17,578 bases of DNA from Acidobacteriaceae bacterium (GTDB lineage Bacteria > Acidobacteriota > Terriglobia > Terriglobales > Acidobacteriaceae): the NCBI GenBank assembly GCA_003139975.1, contig PLHN01000282.1, positions 1 to 17,578 on the forward strand, given 5' to 3'. Every line of letters starts with the position of its first letter. Positions within the stretch are counted from its first letter, which is position 1. Shown here piece by piece: positions 14,820-17,578 of this stretch. The notes beneath the pieces are model-generated. The model ran no database searches. It had not been told where the DNA came from and was given only the letters and a program-made list of their open reading frames with translations. The position numbers were made by a program, and so were the translations under genes.

Positions 14820-16899
14820 AGGATTTGGCAGCGAAACCAACGTGTCGATCTCACGATCCAACTCGCTCCTCGAACGCAAGGTCGAAAAGCGCTCCGATCG
14901 CCTTCGGCTGCGCGGCCGCATTCTTTTTCTTACCGAGGATCCCGAACTGATCAAGAAGCAACTCGCGGGTTGGGACATGCCATGGGACACAAAGAATCCC
15001 TCCTCCAACCCCAAACTCCGCGACGACATCTCGACCGACGAAATCACGCCTGCGCACTTGTGCTTTTACTTCGACCAAACCCTCGGCGAGATCCCCTATG
15101 CGGGCTTGAAGTGCGGAGGTGTTGCGTCCATCGGGCGCGGCGACGTGAAAAAAGGCGGCTTCGTGTGCTCGGTGAGCGGCAAGCGGCGCGGCAAAGGCTC
15201 CAGCCGCGAGCAGTCCCCTTATGCCGAAATGTGTGCCGGCATTCAGGTGGCGATCGCCGAGAACATTGAACGCATCTACAAGCAAAACTGCCAGAACCTC
15301 GGCCTGCTCACCTCCACCAACTTTGCGCTCATCGATCGTATCCGCGCGGGAGAAGAGATTTCTCTCAGCGAGTTCACCTCCGGCGAAGACGACATAACGC
15401 GCCAGGTGATCGAATACGGCGGCCTGTTCCCGTTCAACGTGGCGCGCATGCAGAAGAAAGTTTTTCTGCCGCCGATTCAGTCCGCGGGCGCCCGCACCAT
15501 ACGTGCTATGACGCTTGCCGAGAAGATTTTCGCCAAGCACATGGTGAACGCTGACGGCACGCTCGGCGTTCCCGCCGTCCGGCCCGGCGACACCGGCTTC
15601 ACCCGCGTCGATTTGCGCTTCAGCCACGAATACGTCACGCCGATGGCCGCCATTTTCTACGAGCAATATGTCGGCAAGGATGTCCCGGTCAATGATGCCT
15701 CCAGCATCTGCCTGTTCCGCGACCACCTGACTTTTCTCGACGAAGTCATCTCCGAAGAGAAGAAGAAAATTGGGCTCCTCGATCTGGCGATGCAGCTAAA
15801 GCTCAAGCAAGAAGAGTTTGCGCGCCAGCAGGGGATCAAGCTGCACGGCGAACTCACCGACCGTAAAGGTTCGGAAGGCATTTGCCACTCCGTCATGCTC
15901 GAAAGCTACGCGCTGCCCGGGCAGGTCAACGTCGGGTCCGACTCGCACACGCCGCACGTCGGAGCCATCGGGTGCATCGCTTTTGGTATCGGCACAACGG
16001 ACGTTTTCAATTCCTGGATCACGAAAGATGTCCGGGTAAAGATTCCCGAGTCCGTGAAAATCGTAATCAAGGGAAGGCGTCATCCGAGCGTTACCGCGAA
16101 GGATTTCATACTCAAGATTCTCTCGCTCGACTACGTCCGCAGCGGCCAGGCCCTTGCCAAGGTGATGGAGTATGCGGGCGAAGCCGTCGAAGCCCTGAGC
16201 GTGGATGAGCGCGCCACCATGACCAACATGGCTGCCGAAATCGGAGGCTTCACCGGCATCGTCGCGCCGGATGCCAAGGTCGTTGCCTTCCTAGTCGAGC
16301 GGCGCGGAGTCTCGCTTGCCGAGGCGGAGCGCATGATGGCTGGTCTCGAGAGCGATCCCGGCGCCCAATACTCGCACGTCATCGAACTCGACGCCGCCGC
16401 TATTACGCCGATGGTCGCCACGCCCGGCGACCCGGGCAACGGCAAGTACATTCGCGACCTGAACACACCCGTGCCCATCGAAATCGCCTACGGAGGTACC
16501 TGCACCGCCGGCAAGAACGAAGATATGGATATGTACGCCACCGTGCTTGCCGATGCGCTCCAGCATGGCAAACGTGTTGCGCCCGGCGTCCAGTTCTGGA
16601 TTCAGTTCGGTTCGCAGGAAACGCGCGAGTATTCGCGGCGCAAGGGCTACATCGAAATCTTTGAAAAGGCGGGTGCGCGGTTGATCGAACCTAGCTGCGG
16701 AGCCTGCATCAACGCTGGCCCCGGCGTCTCCACGCGCCCCGACCAAGTTGTTATCAGCGCACAGAACCGGAACTTTCCCGGCCGCAGCGGGCCGGGCCAG
16801 ATGTACCTCGCTTCGCCACTGACGGTCGCCGCCAGCGCGGTGGCGGGGTACATCGTCGAATATCATCCTTTGTACAAAATTGAACGCGTGCCGGCCTAG
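14803..16899 (+). CDS. Aconitase-superfamily hydratase with swivel domain first
   Basis: A 698-residue Fe-S hydro-lyase of the aconitase superfamily, most likely converting citrate to isocitrate. Domain order is unusual: the small swivel (LeuD-like) domain comes first, with DDISTDEITPAH and KGSSRE (S133-E136, the substrate-binding Ser-Arg). The large LeuC-like domain follows, with LTDRKGSEGICHS, GSDSHTPHVGAIG, the first cluster cysteine C567 in GGTCTAGKNED, and CGAC (C632, C635). All three [4Fe-4S] ligands are present. AcnA has the large domain first, and AcnB has an extra HEAT domain, which is absent here. The GTCTAGK segment departs from the usual GSCTNS. The GTG start is uncertain; GTG 14842 is an alternative. 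A 2-methylcitrate or isopropylmalate-type substrate is possible, but the nearby glyoxylate genes favour citrate. Confidence 0.88.
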   Translation: MSPVVKGFGSETNVSISRSNSLLERKVEKRSDRLRLRGRILFLTEDPELIKKQLAGWDMPWDTKNPSSNPKLRDDISTDEITPAHLCFYFDQTLGEIPYAGLKCGGVASIGRGDVKKGGFVCSVSGKRRGKGSSREQSPYAEMCAGIQVAIAENIERIYKQNCQNLGLLTSTNFALIDRIRAGEEISLSEFTSGEDDITRQVIEYGGLFPFNVARMQKKVFLPPIQSAGARTIRAMTLAEKIFAKHMVNADGTLGVPAVRPGDTGFTRVDLRFSHEYVTPMAAIFYEQYVGKDVPVNDASSICLFRDHLTFLDEVISEEKKKIGLLDLAMQLKLKQEEFARQQGIKLHGELTDRKGSEGICHSVMLESYALPGQVNVGSDSHTPHVGAIGCIAFGIGTTDVFNSWITKDVRVKIPESVKIVIKGRRHPSVTAKDFILKILSLDYVRSGQALAKVMEYAGEAVEALSVDERATMTNMAAEIGGFTGIVAPDAKVVAFLVERRGVSLAEAERMMAGLESDPGAQYSHVIELDAAAITPMVATPGDPGNGKYIRDLNTPVPIEIAYGGTCTAGKNEDMDMYATVLADALQHGKRVAPGVQFWIQFGSQETREYSRRKGYIEIFEKAGARLIEPSCGACINAGPGVSTRPDQVVISAQNRNFPGRSGPGQMYLASPLTVAASAVAGYIVEYHPLYKIERVPA

Positions 16900-16907
16900 T
16901 TCCCATG

Positions 16908-16913
16908 TACAAT
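16908..16913 (+). promoter_or_regulatory. -10-like TACAAT upstream of the B12-binding protein gene
   Basis: TACAAT lies 136 bp before the ATG at 17050. A TTGAAC at 16880 is 22 bp away, too far for a standard -35. The long leader between (about 130 nt) shows no structure or riboswitch I recognise. Confidence 0.3.
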
Positions 16914-17049
16914 GCGGCACAGGTGGGGACCCCGATCCGACAATCTCCAGTTTGGAATGCTCAGGGCTATCGCCGTTCTGGCGTCGATGATTTCTTCCCT
17001 GCGATCAAGCATGCACGAACGAGCGTTTTGCCGAATCGCGAAAGGAATC

Positions 17050-17578
17050 ATGAGAATACTTCTTTACAACCCTGACAACGGCGTAACCCGTAATTTCATG
17101 CCACATCTCTGGATGTTTTTGCTGCAAGCGCTGACTCCGTCGGGACATGAGGTCTTACTGGTGGATGGCAATGCCCAGCCCATGGACGAGGCGGGGATTG
17201 CGCAGTTCGTGCGCGAGAAAAACATTGGGCTGGTCGGAATCGGCGCCATGACCAGAATGGTCGCCAAGGCCTATCGCATGGCGGACGCGGTTCGCGCTAC
17301 GGGCGTGCCGGTCGTAATGGGCGGCCCTCACGTGACCGAAATGGCCGATGAGGCGCTTGGGCGAGATGGCGGACCGCGCCACGCCGACGCCGTCGCGCTG
17401 GGAGAGGCTGACGCGACTTGGCCTGTGATTGTGAACGATGCCGTGCGCGGCCAGCTTAAAGAAATTTATGCGCCGGTGGATGCCTTTGGCCAGGAGAGCA
17501 AGCCCTCGCTAAAGGAATACCCGGAGATTCCTTGGCAGTCGATCGATCTCAGCCAGTTCAATCTGGTGCCGAAGGCCG
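17050..17578 (+). CDS. B12-binding domain protein, probably radical SAM (cut by window edge)
   Basis: The first 176 residues of a protein whose start, MRILLYNPDNGVTRNFMPHLWMFLLQAL, and following segments (VLLVDGNAQPMDE, LVGIGAMTRMVAKAYRMADAVRATGVPVVMGGPHVTE, ADAVALGEADATWPVIV) match the Rossmann-like B12-binding domain found at the N terminus of many class B radical SAM enzymes. The DxHxxG cobalamin motif is not seen, as is common in this group. The CxxxCxxC cluster motif would lie beyond the window, so the radical SAM assignment is by family habit. The start is supported by AAAGGA just before the ATG and by the domain boundary. An in-frame ATG at 16957 would add 31 unlike residues. The substrate is unknown. 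Confidence 0.82.
   Translation, partial: MRILLYNPDNGVTRNFMPHLWMFLLQALTPSGHEVLLVDGNAQPMDEAGIAQFVREKNIGLVGIGAMTRMVAKAYRMADAVRATGVPVVMGGPHVTEMADEALGRDGGPRHADAVALGEADATWPVIVNDAVRGQLKEIYAPVDAFGQESKPSLKEYPEIPWQSIDLSQFNLVPKA

Noticed and set aside
16957..17049. 31-residue N-terminal extension of the B12-binding protein
   Set aside because: The frame is open from ATG 16957, but the ribosome binding site AAAGGA and the normal domain start both point to ATG 17050.
16914..17049. Cobalamin or other riboswitch in the leader of the B12-binding protein gene
   Set aside because: The leader is about 130 nt, too short for a full cobalamin riboswitch, and I could not find the B12-box sequence or a clear multi-stem fold.

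Overview
The window looks like a chromosomal segment of an Acidobacteriota member, probably class Terriglobia. This is inferred from the moderately high GC content, the acidobacterial-style Ser/Thr kinase start ([20 protein letters not shown]), the divergent Hfq-like Sm protein, the DUF885 protein and ATCGGGT-type intergenic repeats. No database search was possible, so the taxonomy is an inference. There are 12 well-supported protein genes, one likely small protein gene and one speculative uORF. I see no rRNA, tRNA, CRISPR array, transposase or phage gene. No gene-free stretch exceeds about 180 bp.

Left part (1-7287). A Ser/Thr kinase runs off the left edge on the minus strand. It is divergent from a plus-strand series: a GHMP sugar kinase (HddA-like), a secreted protein of unknown function, glutamine-dependent NAD+ synthetase (nadE), a STAS protein fused to a degenerate receiver domain, and a secreted DUF885 metallopeptidase-like protein. 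A 23-bp imperfect inverted repeat lies between the secreted protein and nadE.

Middle part (7336-13466) is a glyoxylate-shunt locus. A long, ICL2-type isocitrate lyase (aceA) and a 49-residue small protein lie on the minus strand. Malate synthase (aceB) and a TPR protein with a C-terminal helix-turn-helix lie divergently on the plus strand. The 161-bp divergent region carries a 27-bp near-perfect palindrome and a second dyad. The small protein and the isocitrate lyase end in the same seven residues, ELLPSGD, encoded by an identical 24-nt stretch. I regard this as the most unusual feature of the window.

Right part (13506-17578) holds an Hfq-like Sm-fold protein, an inositol-monophosphatase-family phosphatase, a 698-residue aconitase-superfamily enzyme with the swivel domain first, and the start of a B12-binding (probably radical SAM) protein cut by the right edge. 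The aconitase would feed isocitrate to the lyase, so three consecutive steps (citrate/isocitrate, glyoxylate, malate) are encoded within 10 kb, plausibly controlled by the TPR-HTH protein.

Several plus-strand genes have a -10-like hexamer only 5-8 nt before the start codon and no Shine-Dalgarno sequence, which suggests leaderless transcription. Other genes here (STAS, small protein, aceA, B12-binding protein) do have recognisable ribosome binding sites.
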